Notes under the pieces: model-generated | Told to the model about the DNA's origin: nothing | Databases searched by the model: none | Seen by the model: only the letters and a program-made list of their open reading frames with translations | Part shown: positions 45,281-54,927 of the stretch, in pieces | Numbering within the stretch: the first letter of the stretch is position 1 | How the letters are laid out: each line of letters opens with the position of its first letter | NCBI RefSeq assembly: GCF_000429005.1 | Contig: NZ_AUBA01000003.1 | Span: 220,958 to 284,957 of the forward strand | Source: Novosphingobium acidiphilum DSM 19966 | Lineage (GTDB): Bacteria > Pseudomonadota > Alphaproteobacteria > Sphingomonadales > Sphingomonadaceae | Reading direction: 5' to 3' | DNA length: 64,000 nt | Position numbers and translations under genes: made by a program

Positions 45281-46531
45281 GTGAACCGCACCCGATTGAT
45301 CCTTGGCGCGCTGGTGCTTGGCACATTGGCCGGTGTGGGGGTGCGCTGGGCGGGCCCGGCCTGGCTGGTCGATGTGGCGCAGGCGCTGCTGCCGGTGGGG
45401 CAGATGTGGGTGCGCGCGTTGCAGATGACGCTGGTTCCGCTGATCTTTGCGATGATCACGCATGGCGTGGCAAGCGCGGTGGCCGGCGGTCGCGGCAGCC
45501 GCCTGATCGGTACGACACTGGGCGTGTTTGCGATCGCCATGGTGGTCACGGTGATCCTGTCGACGATCCTGGTTGAAGCCGTGCTGCATGTCTGGCCGAT
45601 CCCGGCGCATGCGCTCGATGGCCTGATCGGGGCCGAGCCACCGCAGCCGGTGCCGGGGCTGGCGGCGCAACTGATCGCGATCATTCCGGAAAACCCGATT
45701 GGTGCGGCAGCACAAGGCCAGATTTTCCCGCTGGTGATCTTTGGCCTGGCGCTGGGCGTGGCGCTCGCGCGCATCGCGCGCGATGGCCCGATCGAAACCA
45801 GCCCGATCATGCGGCTGCTGTCCGAACTGGCGCAGGCGATGCTGAAAATTGTCGACTGGGTGCTGGTGGTGGCACCGGTCGGCATATTCTGCCTGGCGCT
45901 CGGGCTTGGCCTGTCGTCGGGGCTGGGCGTGGCGCAAGTGCTGGGCCTGTTCATTGCCCTGTGTTTTGCCACCAGCCTGATGATGGCCGCGCTGTGCTAT
46001 GTCGCGGTGCGGGTGACGCGCGCGGCCCCGCTCGGTCGCTTTGCCGCGGCGATCGCCCCGGCACAGGCGATGGCCGCCGGCAGCTGTTCGTCGCTGGCGA
46101 CAACGCCGGTGATGATCGAGGTCGCGGTCGAACGGCTGGGCCTGCCCGAGGATGTGGTGGGCCTGACCATCCCGATGTCGGTATCGCTGTTCCGGCTGGG
46201 CACCGTCGCGCATTCGGTCGCCGCCGTGCTGGTGGCGGCGCACGCGGTGGGGATCCAGCCGGGCCCGGTGCAATTGGTGCTGGCCGGCCTTGCCGTGGTG
46301 CTGGGCAGTGTCAGCGGCGCGGGATTGCCGGGTGCTGCGGTGATCTATGCGATCTATGGCCCCGGGCTGCACGTGCTGGGTGCGCCGATGGCGATCATGC
46401 CGCTGTATGTCGCGGTGATCGCGCTGGCCGACCCGGCGATCACCGCCACCAGCGTGACCGGGGATCTGACCGCGGTAACGCTGGTGCAGCGCTGGTTGAT
46501 GCGGCGGGGTCGGCAGACGCGGGAAAACTAA
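45281..46531 (+). CDS. Dicarboxylate/amino acid:cation symporter (DAACS/SDF family)
   Basis: A 416-residue inner-membrane symporter, DctA/GltT-like. Visible family features are the early QMTLVPLIFAMITHG, the serine-rich AAGSCSSLATTPVM re-entrant loop, and a late VLGSVSGAGLPGAAVI. It begins with GTG 45281 and may be co-transcribed with the ClC gene. Substrate (dicarboxylate versus amino acid) is open. Confidence 0.87.
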   Translation: MNRTRLILGALVLGTLAGVGVRWAGPAWLVDVAQALLPVGQMWVRALQMTLVPLIFAMITHGVASAVAGGRGSRLIGTTLGVFAIAMVVTVILSTILVEAVLHVWPIPAHALDGLIGAEPPQPVPGLAAQLIAIIPENPIGAAAQGQIFPLVIFGLALGVALARIARDGPIETSPIMRLLSELAQAMLKIVDWVLVVAPVGIFCLALGLGLSSGLGVAQVLGLFIALCFATSLMMAALCYVAVRVTRAAPLGRFAAAIAPAQAMAAGSCSSLATTPVMIEVAVERLGLPEDVVGLTIPMSVSLFRLGTVAHSVAAVLVAAHAVGIQPGPVQLVLAGLAVVLGSVSGAGLPGAAVIYAIYGPGLHVLGAPMAIMPLYVAVIALADPAITATSVTGDLTAVTLVQRWLMRRGRQTREN

Positions 46532-46536
46532 TTCGC

Positions 46537-46578
46537 CTGAAGCGGGTTGCGTTTCAGATCAAACGCAACCCGCTTCAG
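46537..46578. terminator. Long perfect hairpin between convergent symporter and maeB
   Basis: An 18-bp perfect inverted repeat, left arm CTGAAGCGGGTTGCGTTT and right arm AAACGCAACCCGCTTCAG, with a 6-base loop (CAGATC). It fills the 43-base gap and takes in the maeB stop codon (46575-46577). It probably ends both transcripts, though no long T run follows on the plus strand. Confidence 0.75.
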
Positions 46579-48839
46579 CCCGCAATCCCCGCCGCCGCCA
46601 GCACCGCCAGCGTCAGCAGATCGGGCGCCAGCGCGGTCATCGGCGCGATCTGCACCGGTTTTTCCATGCCGATCAGCATCGGGCCGATCACCGCATTGCC
46701 GCCCAGTTCGCGCAGCAGTTTGGCCGAAATGTTGGCCGATTGCAGGCCGGGCATGATGAGCACGTTGGCGCGGGCTGACAGTCGGCTGAACGGGTAATTG
46801 GCCATGACTTTGGGGTTCAATGCCGCATCGGGCGACATTTCGCCTTCGTATTCGAAACCTGGCTGGCGTTCATCCAGGATCGCCACGGCGCCACGGATAT
46901 TGTCGATCCATTTGCCATAAGGATTGCCAAAGGTGGAAAACGACAGAAACGCCACGCGCGGTTCGTGGCCCATGCGGCGCGCAACGGCGGCGGTTTCGAT
47001 CGCGATCTGCGCCAGGTCTTCGGCGCCGGGGCGTTCGTTGACGGTGGTGTCGGCCATGAACACGGTGTCGTTCTTGCCCACCATCAGGTGGATGCCGAAC
47101 GGGATATGCCCGGGTTTGGGGTCAAGCACGCGGCGCACTTCGGTCAGGGTCTGCGCAAAGGTGCGTGTCATGCCCGAAATCAGCGCGTCGCCATGGCCCA
47201 GCGCGACCAGCAGGCTGGCAAACACGTTGCGATCCTGGTTGACCATGCGTTTGATATCGCGCTCCAGAAACCCGCGCCGTTGCAGGCGCGGATAGAGATA
47301 GGCGACCATTGCGGGCACCAGCGGCGACACCGCGGAATTGTGGATTTCATAACTTTCCGGGTTCGACACGCCCAGTTCGACCAGCTTGTCGAGCACGGGC
47401 TGCGTCTTGCCGACCAGCACCGGGGTGCCATAGCCGAAATCGCGATACTGGATCGCCGCGCGCAGCACGACTTCGTTTTCGGCCTCGGCAAAAACCACGC
47501 GGCGCGGGTTCTGCTTGGCCTGGGCGTAGACATTGGTCAGCACCGATGTGGTCGGGTTCAGCCGCGCTTTCAGCGTGTTGCGATAGGCGTCGAAGTCCTC
47601 GATCGGCATGCGCGCCACGCCGGTGTCCATCGCGGCCTTGGCCACGGCCGACGACACGCGTTCCATCAGGCGCGGATCGAACGGGGCGGGGATGATATAG
47701 TCCAGCCCGAACTGGTGGTTCTTGCCATAGGCGGCAGCCACTTCCTCGGGCACGGTTTCGCGCGCCAGTTCGGCAATGGCCTGCGCCGCGGCAATCTTCA
47801 TCTCTTCGTTGATCGTGGTCGCGCGCACGTCGAGCGCGCCGCGGAAGATGAAGGGAAACCCCAGCACATTGTTGACCTGGTTGGGGTAATCCGACCGGCC
47901 TGTGGCGATGATGCAATCGGGCCGCGCGGCCTTGGCCTCGGGCGGGGTGATTTCCGGATCGGGGTTGGCCATGGCAAAGATGATCGGCTGCGGCGCCATG
48001 TCCATCACCCATTCGGGTTTTAGCGCGCGCGCCGCCGACAGGCCCAGAAAAATGTCGGCGCCTTTCAGCGCGTCTTCCAGCGTGCGCGCCTCGGTGCGGA
48101 CGGCGTGCGCGCTTTTCCACTGGTCCATGCCGCCTTCGCGGCCCTGATAGATCACGCCCGAACGGTCGCACATGATCACATTGTCGTGGCGCACGCCCAT
48201 CGCCTTGATCAGCGCGGTGCAGGCGATTGCCGCCGCGCCCGCGCCATTGACCACGACTTTGACTTCGTCGAGCTTGCGCCCGGTCAGGAAACACGCGTTC
48301 AGCAGCCCGGCGGCCGAAATGATCGCGGTGCCGTGCTGGTCATCGTGCATCACCGGGATATTCATGCGTTCGCGCAGCGCCTGCTCGATGATGAAGCATT
48401 CGGGCGCCTTGATGTCTTCGAGGTTGATCCCGCCAAAGCTGGGTTCGAGCAGGGCCACTGCCTCGATGAACTTGTCCGCGTCTTCGGTGTCGACTTCGAT
48501 ATCGATCGCATCGACATCGGCAAAGCGTTTGAACAGCACCGCTTTGCCTTCCATCACCGGCTTTGACGCCAGCGCACCCAGATTGCCCATGCCCAGGATC
48601 GCGGTGCCGTTGGAAATGACCGCCACCAGATTGCCCTTGGCCGTATAGTCATAGGCACAGGCCGGATCGTCGGCGATCGCCTGCACCGGCACGGCAACGC
48701 CCGGCGAATAGGCCAGCGACAGGTCGCGCTGTGTGGCCACCGGCTTTGACGCGATGATCTCGATTTTGCCGGGACGGATCGTCTTGTGATAGAACAGCGC
48801 TTCGCGTTCGGTGAAACGGACGTTGCTTTCATCAGACAT
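46575..48839 (-). CDS. maeB: NADP-dependent malic enzyme with C-terminal phosphotransacetylase-like domain
   Basis: A 754-residue MaeB: malic enzyme N-terminal domain (VAVPVQAIADDP, GNLVAVISNGTAILGMGN), NAD(P)-binding domain (VVVNGAGAAAIACTALI), then a PTA-like regulatory domain from about residue 430. It converts malate to pyruvate and CO2 with NADPH, and in this family acetyl-CoA often regulates it. Start at ATG 48839 is supported by GAGGATT upstream; the frame stays open far upstream, which I ignore. Complete and of normal length. Confidence 0.95.
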   Translation of the reverse strand: MSDESNVRFTEREALFYHKTIRPGKIEIIASKPVATQRDLSLAYSPGVAVPVQAIADDPACAYDYTAKGNLVAVISNGTAILGMGNLGALASKPVMEGKAVLFKRFADVDAIDIEVDTEDADKFIEAVALLEPSFGGINLEDIKAPECFIIEQALRERMNIPVMHDDQHGTAIISAAGLLNACFLTGRKLDEVKVVVNGAGAAAIACTALIKAMGVRHDNVIMCDRSGVIYQGREGGMDQWKSAHAVRTEARTLEDALKGADIFLGLSAARALKPEWVMDMAPQPIIFAMANPDPEITPPEAKAARPDCIIATGRSDYPNQVNNVLGFPFIFRGALDVRATTINEEMKIAAAQAIAELARETVPEEVAAAYGKNHQFGLDYIIPAPFDPRLMERVSSAVAKAAMDTGVARMPIEDFDAYRNTLKARLNPTTSVLTNVYAQAKQNPRRVVFAEAENEVVLRAAIQYRDFGYGTPVLVGKTQPVLDKLVELGVSNPESYEIHNSAVSPLVPAMVAYLYPRLQRRGFLERDIKRMVNQDRNVFASLLVALGHGDALISGMTRTFAQTLTEVRRVLDPKPGHIPFGIHLMVGKNDTVFMADTTVNERPGAEDLAQIAIETAAVARRMGHEPRVAFLSFSTFGNPYGKWIDNIRGAVAILDERQPGFEYEGEMSPDAALNPKVMANYPFSRLSARANVLIMPGLQSANISAKLLRELGGNAVIGPMLIGMEKPVQIAPMTALAPDLLTLAVLAAAGIAG

Positions 48840-48916
48840 CGGGCAATCCTCGGATTGGTTGTACCACCGGCCCTGTCGGCTCTTTGACGCTGCGTCAAGC
48901 AGCGTCATCGCCCCGA

Positions 48917-50554
48917 TCACAGCCCGCGTGGCTGCCAGTTGGGGATGGTTAGCGGGCGCACCGCAAACAGCATGCTGCGGCCGTCCTGCCACACCAGTTG
49001 CAGACGCGGATCGGGGCGCTTGGGCAGGCCGGTATCGATCAGCCAGACATAGTCGACGCGTTCGATCGGGGCATATTTCAGCGCGGTGTCGACGCTGCGC
49101 AAACGGCCCCCGGCGCAGCCCTGCGACCATACGAATTCCGACGGATCGGCGGTGAAATTGCGCCCGGGGCGGAACCGCGGCACCACCATGTGCAGCCCCG
49201 GCACCGCCCAGTTGTCGTTGACCCAGGCCTGGCGATAGATGCTGGCCAGGCTTGCCAGGTGATCGCGCCGGGTGTTGCGCCACGATTCTTCCAGACACGA
49301 ATGTTCGACAAAGGCCAGGACCCGGCTGCCCGCGTCGACATGTTGCAACGCCACCAGCTGCTTGCGGAAATCATCGGCATAGTCGGCAAAGCTGGCGGCC
49401 GTCACCACCAGCCGCAGCGCCAGCAGCATCATCCCGCCATAGGCCACCGCCTTGGCAATCGTCGGGCGCGCGCGGCTCCAGTCGGTCAGCCCCAGCAACA
49501 GCATGCAGGCCACCGGCAACAGCCGCACATCGACGAAATTGCTGCCGTTGATATCGCTCGGGATCGCGATGAATTCGGCCATCACCAGCGCGCCGGGCAG
49601 GAATTGCGACCATTTCCACCGGCCGCCGATGATCCAGCCGAACGCAATCAGCGCATAACACGCGATGGTCGTCGCCGCATCGAGGATCATCGACTGGTCG
49701 CGCAGCGTCAGGATCAGGTACCATTCCTTTTCATCCCAGCGCCAGCGGTTGAAACTGCGCGAAGGCGGCGGTGACAGGAATTTCCACAGCAGGATCGTGA
49801 TCACGGTGGCCAGCAGCGGCCACAACAGAACCAGCAGCCGCCGCATCGCCGCGCGCCAGTCGTGGGTTCTGATCACTGTGCGAAATTGCGATGGCCGCCA
49901 CCATCCGGCCGGCAGCGCATCGATCTCGCGGCCAAAGGCATTGGCCCCGATCAGCAGGCCCAGCAGCATGCCGCCGATGGCATGACACAACAGCGCCATC
50001 GGCTGGATCACGATCAGCAGCGCCGCACGCCGGCGCGGCTGATCCTCCAGCCAGATCGCCATCGCAAACATCGTCAGCGACAGACCCGTCGCCAGAATGA
50101 AATTGAGAAAACCGGTTAGCAGCGGAAAGCTGAACACGTACATCAAGGCCCAGGGCGCGCCATGGCCGCCGCGCGCATTGAGCGCGCGGATCGTTGCCAG
50201 GCACCCGCCTGCGTACAGCGCGGTGGCCAGCACGGTGGACCACCAGCCCGCCGCCAGCACGCCGAACTGCGCGCCGATCAGCTTCATCAACACGCCGTCA
50301 CCGATGTTGAGCGTGAACACCCATTTCCACGAAAAATACTTTTCCAGCGGACTGTTGGGACCTGCCGCCTCGATCGCGGCGGCGCCCATGTGGCCGGGAA
50401 TGTCGATCAGCGGCGGCACTTCGACCAGCATGAACGGCAGGCACACCAGCAGCACGGTCAGGGTGATGCCCGGCCCCGACAGCCACGGCAGCCCCGGCGC
50501 GGTCTGGGCAAACCGCAGGAATTTGTCGGGCCAGGATTTCGGGTGCATCTGCAT
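48917..50554 (-). CDS. Polytopic membrane protein of unknown function
   Basis: A 545-residue protein with about 10 or 11 hydrophobic segments and a hydrophilic C-terminal region of about 150 residues. It has no signature I can name; the layout (many helices, an extracytoplasmic C-terminal domain) is that of GT-C-type glycosyltransferase or mannosyltransferase-like proteins. An early acidic DIPGHMGAAAI lies in the first loop. It is divergent from mutS. Confidence 0.6.
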   Translation of the reverse strand: MQMHPKSWPDKFLRFAQTAPGLPWLSGPGITLTVLLVCLPFMLVEVPPLIDIPGHMGAAAIEAAGPNSPLEKYFSWKWVFTLNIGDGVLMKLIGAQFGVLAAGWWSTVLATALYAGGCLATIRALNARGGHGAPWALMYVFSFPLLTGFLNFILATGLSLTMFAMAIWLEDQPRRRAALLIVIQPMALLCHAIGGMLLGLLIGANAFGREIDALPAGWWRPSQFRTVIRTHDWRAAMRRLLVLLWPLLATVITILLWKFLSPPPSRSFNRWRWDEKEWYLILTLRDQSMILDAATTIACYALIAFGWIIGGRWKWSQFLPGALVMAEFIAIPSDINGSNFVDVRLLPVACMLLLGLTDWSRARPTIAKAVAYGGMMLLALRLVVTAASFADYADDFRKQLVALQHVDAGSRVLAFVEHSCLEESWRNTRRDHLASLASIYRQAWVNDNWAVPGLHMVVPRFRPGRNFTADPSEFVWSQGCAGGRLRSVDTALKYAPIERVDYVWLIDTGLPKRPDPRLQLVWQDGRSMLFAVRPLTIPNWQPRGL

Positions 50555-50679
50555 CAGCCAGCCAAACCCGTGCAGTTCCGCCCATCGCGCCTTGTAATTG
50601 CCAAGCGTCGGTGCGGAATTGTCGATATCCTCGATGGGTTGGTTTGAGATGTGCCGAAATCTCGTCTAGCCCCGGCACG

Positions 50680-53292
50680 GTGAACGCTCATGCCCCAACT
50701 CCGATGATGGCGCAATATCTTGCGCTGAAGGCACAGGCCGAAGGGTGCCTGCTGTTTTATCGCATGGGCGATTTTTTCGAACTGTTTTTCGACGATGCCC
50801 GCGCCGCCAGCCAGACCCTGGATATCGCGCTGACCAGCCGTGGCGAACACGGCGGCCAGCAGGTGCCGATGTGCGGCGTGCCGGTGCATGCTGCCGAAGG
50901 CTATCTGGCACGGCTGATCCGCGCGGGGCACCGCGTGGCCATCGCCGAACAGATCGAAACCCCCGAACAGGCAAAGAAGCGCGGTGGCGCCAAGGCGCTG
51001 GTGACGCGCGATATCGTGCGCTTTGTCACCGCGGGCACTTTGACCGAAGAGGCGTTGCTTGAACCGCGCCGCGCCAATGTGCTGGCGGCGGTCTGTGTGG
51101 TGGGCGCACGCGTCGGCCTGGCCGCGTGCGACATATCCACCGGGCAGATGGATCTGGAAGACTGCGCCCCCGATGCGCTGGGCGCGGCGCTGGCGCGGAT
51201 CGGTGCCAGCGAACTGATCGTGTCGGACGCGGCGCCGGCGCACGGCCTGGCGATGCCCGGCGCGGCCGCGCAGCGCCCCGCGCGCGGGTTTGACAGCGCG
51301 CGCGGCGAAACGCTGCTGCGCGATCTTCACGGCGTGGCCACGCTTGATGCCTTTGGCGCCTTTTCCCGGCCGATGCTGGCCGCGGCCGCCGGGCTGATCG
51401 ATTACCTCGACCACGTCGGGCGCGGGCGCCTGCCGCTGCTTTTGCCCCCGCAGGCGCGGATCGGCGATCACACGATGGCGATGGACGAGGCGACACGCGC
51501 CAGTCTGGAAGTGACCGTCGCGTCGGGCGGCGGTCGGCGCGGCAGCCTGATCGAGGCGGTCGACCGCTGTGTGACCGGGGCGGGTGCGCGGGCGCTGGCC
51601 GAAGACCTGTCGGCGCCGTTGACCGATATTGCGATGATCCGCAACCGTCTGGAACTGGTCAGCTGGCTGCACGACGATCCGCTGTTGCGCGGCGATCTGC
51701 GCGCCACGTTGCGCGCGGCACCCGACATCGGTCGGGCGATCGGGCGCGTCGTGGCCGGACGCGGGTCTCCGCGCGATCTGGGGCAATTGCGCGATGGCCT
51801 GCGCGAAGCGGCGCAACTGGCCTACCTGTTGCAGGCGGCAGGCGCCTTGCCCGCGCTTGCCGACCGGCTGGTGCCCGATTTGCGCGGGCATGGCGCGCTG
51901 GTCGATCTGTTGGCGCGCGCGCTGGTGCCGGCCCCGCCGACCGAACGCGGGCAGGGCGGGTTCATTGCCGAAGGCTATGACGCAGCGCTTGATGAATTGC
52001 GCCGCATGTCGGGCCATTCGCGCCGCGCGATTGCCGCACTTGAAGCAAAGTATCGCGATGAAACCGGCGTAGCCGCGCTGAAAATCCGGCACAACGGCGT
52101 GCTGGGCTATTTCATCGAAGTGCCCGCGCGCCATGCCGACCGGATGATGGCGCCCGATTCGGGCTTTACCCATCGCCAGACGATGGCGGGCGCGGTGCGG
52201 TTCAATGCGCTGGCGCTGCATGAAGAGGCCAGCCGGATTGCCGAATCCGGCGGTCATGCGCTGGCCGCCGAAGACCAGCATTTCGAGGATCTGACCGCGC
52301 GCGTGGTCGCCTTGCGCGAGGCGATTGCCCGCACCGCTGTGGCGCTGGCGCGGTTCGATGTGGCCGCCGGCCTGGCCGAACGCGCGGCCGAAGGCGGGTG
52401 GAGCCTGCCGCGCGTGGTCGACGAACCCGTGTTGGCGATTGCCGGGGGGCGCCATCCGGTCGTCGAAACGGCGCTGATGGCGCGCGGCGAACGCTTTGTC
52501 GCCAACGACTGCCGGCTGGTGCCCGAAGACCGGCTGTGGCTGATCGGCGGTCCCAACATGGGGGGCAAATCGACCTTTCTGCGGCAGAACGCGCTGATCG
52601 TGCTGCTGGCGCAGGCGGGCAGTTTCGTGCCGGCCGAGGCGGCGACAATCGGCGTGGTCGACCGGTTGTTCAGCCGCGTCGGCGCCAGCGACAATCTGGC
52701 GCGCGGGCGGTCCACGTTCATGGTCGAAATGGTCGAAACCGCCGCGATCCTGGCACAGGCCGGCCCACGCAGCTTTGTCATTCTGGACGAAGTCGGGCGC
52801 GGCACGTCGACGTATGACGGGCTGGCACTGGCCTGGGCGGTGGTCGAGGCGGTGCACGAGACCAATCGCTGCCGCTGCCTGTTTGCCACGCATTACCACG
52901 AGCTGACCCGCCTGGCCGAAAGCTGCACCGCGCTGTCGCTGCGCCACGTGCGTGCGCGCGAGTGGAAGGGTGATCTGGTGCTGCTGCACGAATTGGCCGA
53001 GGGCCCTGCGGACAAAAGCTATGGCCTGGCGGTGGCGCGGCTGGCCGGGGTGTCGCCGGGTGTGATCCGCCGCGCCAAAGCGGTGCTCGATCGCCTGGAA
53101 AAAGGCCGGGCCGCGACCGGCGGACTGGCCGCCGGGCTTGATGACCTGCCGCTGTTCGCTGCCGCGATCGAGGCGGCAGAAGACAAAGTCGATGCCTTGC
53201 GCGAAAAGCTGAATGTGCTCGATATCGACAGTCTTAGCCCGCGCGCGGCGCTGGATGTGCTGTACGAGCTCAAACGCGAAGCCAACAGTTAG
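50680..53292 (+). CDS. mutS: DNA mismatch repair protein MutS
   Basis: An 870-residue mismatch-recognition ATPase. The N-terminal mismatch-binding motif is FYRMGDFFELFFDDA (Phe-x-Glu: F32/E34-like), the Walker A GGPNMGGKST is at residues 623-632, and Walker B is VILDEVGRGTSTYDG. Start at GTG 50680 restores the usual HAPTPMMAQYLALK N-terminus; ATG 50704 is the next choice. mutL is not adjacent. Confidence 0.95.
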   Translation: MNAHAPTPMMAQYLALKAQAEGCLLFYRMGDFFELFFDDARAASQTLDIALTSRGEHGGQQVPMCGVPVHAAEGYLARLIRAGHRVAIAEQIETPEQAKKRGGAKALVTRDIVRFVTAGTLTEEALLEPRRANVLAAVCVVGARVGLAACDISTGQMDLEDCAPDALGAALARIGASELIVSDAAPAHGLAMPGAAAQRPARGFDSARGETLLRDLHGVATLDAFGAFSRPMLAAAAGLIDYLDHVGRGRLPLLLPPQARIGDHTMAMDEATRASLEVTVASGGGRRGSLIEAVDRCVTGAGARALAEDLSAPLTDIAMIRNRLELVSWLHDDPLLRGDLRATLRAAPDIGRAIGRVVAGRGSPRDLGQLRDGLREAAQLAYLLQAAGALPALADRLVPDLRGHGALVDLLARALVPAPPTERGQGGFIAEGYDAALDELRRMSGHSRRAIAALEAKYRDETGVAALKIRHNGVLGYFIEVPARHADRMMAPDSGFTHRQTMAGAVRFNALALHEEASRIAESGGHALAAEDQHFEDLTARVVALREAIARTAVALARFDVAAGLAERAAEGGWSLPRVVDEPVLAIAGGRHPVVETALMARGERFVANDCRLVPEDRLWLIGGPNMGGKSTFLRQNALIVLLAQAGSFVPAEAATIGVVDRLFSRVGASDNLARGRSTFMVEMVETAAILAQAGPRSFVILDEVGRGTSTYDGLALAWAVVEAVHETNRCRCLFATHYHELTRLAESCTALSLRHVRAREWKGDLVLLHELAEGPADKSYGLAVARLAGVSPGVIRRAKAVLDRLEKGRAATGGLAAGLDDLPLFAAAIEAAEDKVDALREKLNVLDIDSLSPRAALDVLYELKREANS

Positions 53293-53366
53293 GGTTGGTT
53301 ACGGCGCTGGCCAGGCGTTTCGTTTTGAGGCATTGTTGCAGACGGGGCGAAGGGGGCTTTATCTGC

Positions 53367-54899
53367 ATGAACCGGCCAAATCGAAGCGCGCGCTGGCGTG
53401 CGGCAATACTCGCACTTGTTCTGGCAGTGCCCAATATCGCGGCAACCGAGCCCCCCGCACGCATCACCGTGGGCAAGGCGCATCTGCACGGGCTGGCGCT
53501 GGCAGGCGGTGTTTCGGCGTTCCTTGGCATTCCCTATGCCAATGCGCCCACTGGCGCGCGACGCTGGCATGTGTCGACGCAGGCGCGCCTGTCGGGTGAA
53601 GTCGATGCCACGCATTACGGCGCAGCCTGTCCGCAGACCGAGGCGACCGCGGGGTGGTATCGCCGGCTGGCGGTGGCGATGGGCAGCGATGGCGATGTCG
53701 TACCCCCGGGGCCGACCCAATCGGAAAACTGCCTGTTCCTCAATGTCTGGACGCCTGGCGCAAAGGTGCCCGCGGGCAAGCGTCTGCCGGTGATGGTGTG
53801 GGTCCACGGCGGATCGAACACCAGCGGTTACAGCCAGGAGGCCGATTATCGCGGCGCGCGACTGGCCGCGCGCGGGGTGGTGGTGGTCACGATCAATTAT
53901 CGGCTGGGCGCGTTGGGGTTCTTTGCCCATCCGGCGGTGTCCGATGTCAGCGCCGGGCGGCAGGGTCTGTCGGACCAGATCACCGCGTTGCGCTGGGTGC
54001 GCGACAATATTGCCGCATTCGGCGGGGATGCCGCGCGCGTCACGCTGTTCGGCGAATCCGCGGGCGGCACCGATATCGCCGCGCTGATGCACATGCCGGT
54101 TGCAAAGGGCCTGTTCGCACGCGCCGTCATCGAAAGCGGGTTTCTGCGCGCCGACGGCATGGCCACGCCCGCCGCCGCGGCAAAGGCTGCGGCCGATCTG
54201 TTTGTCCATGACGAAACCGCCGCCACGCTGGCGCAGCGCAGTGCCGCCGATCTGGTGCATGTGCAGACCGAGCGCGGCAAGGGCCGGTTCGTGTCACCGC
54301 TGGTGCCGCCCAAACCCGCGTTCCGCGTGCCGCTGCTGATCGGCACCAACGCCGACGAATTCCGCCTGTACCTGCCCTCTGATCCCGCCACGCGCGGCGC
54401 GGGTGAGGCATCGACCCTGCTCGCCATGCCCAACGCCGGGGATGTCGCGCACCTGTTGCAGCACCTGTCGAACGATCCCGCCATGCGCGCCGACCTTCTG
54501 GCCAGCGCGCCGATCTTTCACTGCCCGGCGGTGCGGATGGCCGCGGCAACCGCGGCCGGTGGCCTTGGCGCGTGGGTGTACCGGTTTGATCGGGTGCGCC
54601 CCGGGCACCACGGGTTTGGCGCCTACCACGGCGCGGAAATTCCCTATGTGTTTGGCACCGGCGCGGCGTGGCTGCCTGCCGAAGCGGCGGATCGGGCGTT
54701 GTCGGACACGATGATGCGGTATTGGGTCAACTTTGCGCGCGGCGGCGATCCCAACGGGCCGGGCCTGCCGCACTGGCCGCGCTGGGGCAATACCGCAGTC
54801 GATGCGGCGGCCGTACCCATGATGCATTTCGGCAGCACGGTGCGGGTTGTGCCCGCGGCCGATCTGGCGCTGTGTCCGTTTTTTCCGGGCGACCTTTAG
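53367..54899 (+). CDS. Type B carboxylesterase/lipase
   Basis: A 510-residue exported hydrolase (signal to about residue 30). The nucleophile is S231 in FGESAGG; the oxyanion-hole turn is WVHGGSNTSG, with ENCLFLNVWTP and GVVVVTINYRLGALGFF as family blocks. The catalytic His would lie near HHGFGAYHGAEIPYVFG. Substrate ester unknown. AAGGGGG precedes ATG 53367. Confidence 0.9.
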   Translation: MNRPNRSARWRAAILALVLAVPNIAATEPPARITVGKAHLHGLALAGGVSAFLGIPYANAPTGARRWHVSTQARLSGEVDATHYGAACPQTEATAGWYRRLAVAMGSDGDVVPPGPTQSENCLFLNVWTPGAKVPAGKRLPVMVWVHGGSNTSGYSQEADYRGARLAARGVVVVTINYRLGALGFFAHPAVSDVSAGRQGLSDQITALRWVRDNIAAFGGDAARVTLFGESAGGTDIAALMHMPVAKGLFARAVIESGFLRADGMATPAAAAKAAADLFVHDETAATLAQRSAADLVHVQTERGKGRFVSPLVPPKPAFRVPLLIGTNADEFRLYLPSDPATRGAGEASTLLAMPNAGDVAHLLQHLSNDPAMRADLLASAPIFHCPAVRMAAATAAGGLGAWVYRFDRVRPGHHGFGAYHGAEIPYVFGTGAAWLPAEAADRALSDTMMRYWVNFARGGDPNGPGLPHWPRWGNTAVDAAAVPMMHFGSTVRVVPAADLALCPFFPGDL

Positions 54900-54927
54900 G
54901 CTTTGGCCCAGGGCCGATCCCGGTTCG

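Noticed and set aside
46575..49298. Long 5' extension of maeB
   Set aside because: The true start has a ribosome binding site at 48839; the upstream part runs into the next gene and has no family character.
50554..52989. 811-codon minus-strand open frame
   Set aside because: It is antisense to mutS, with the same shadow composition.
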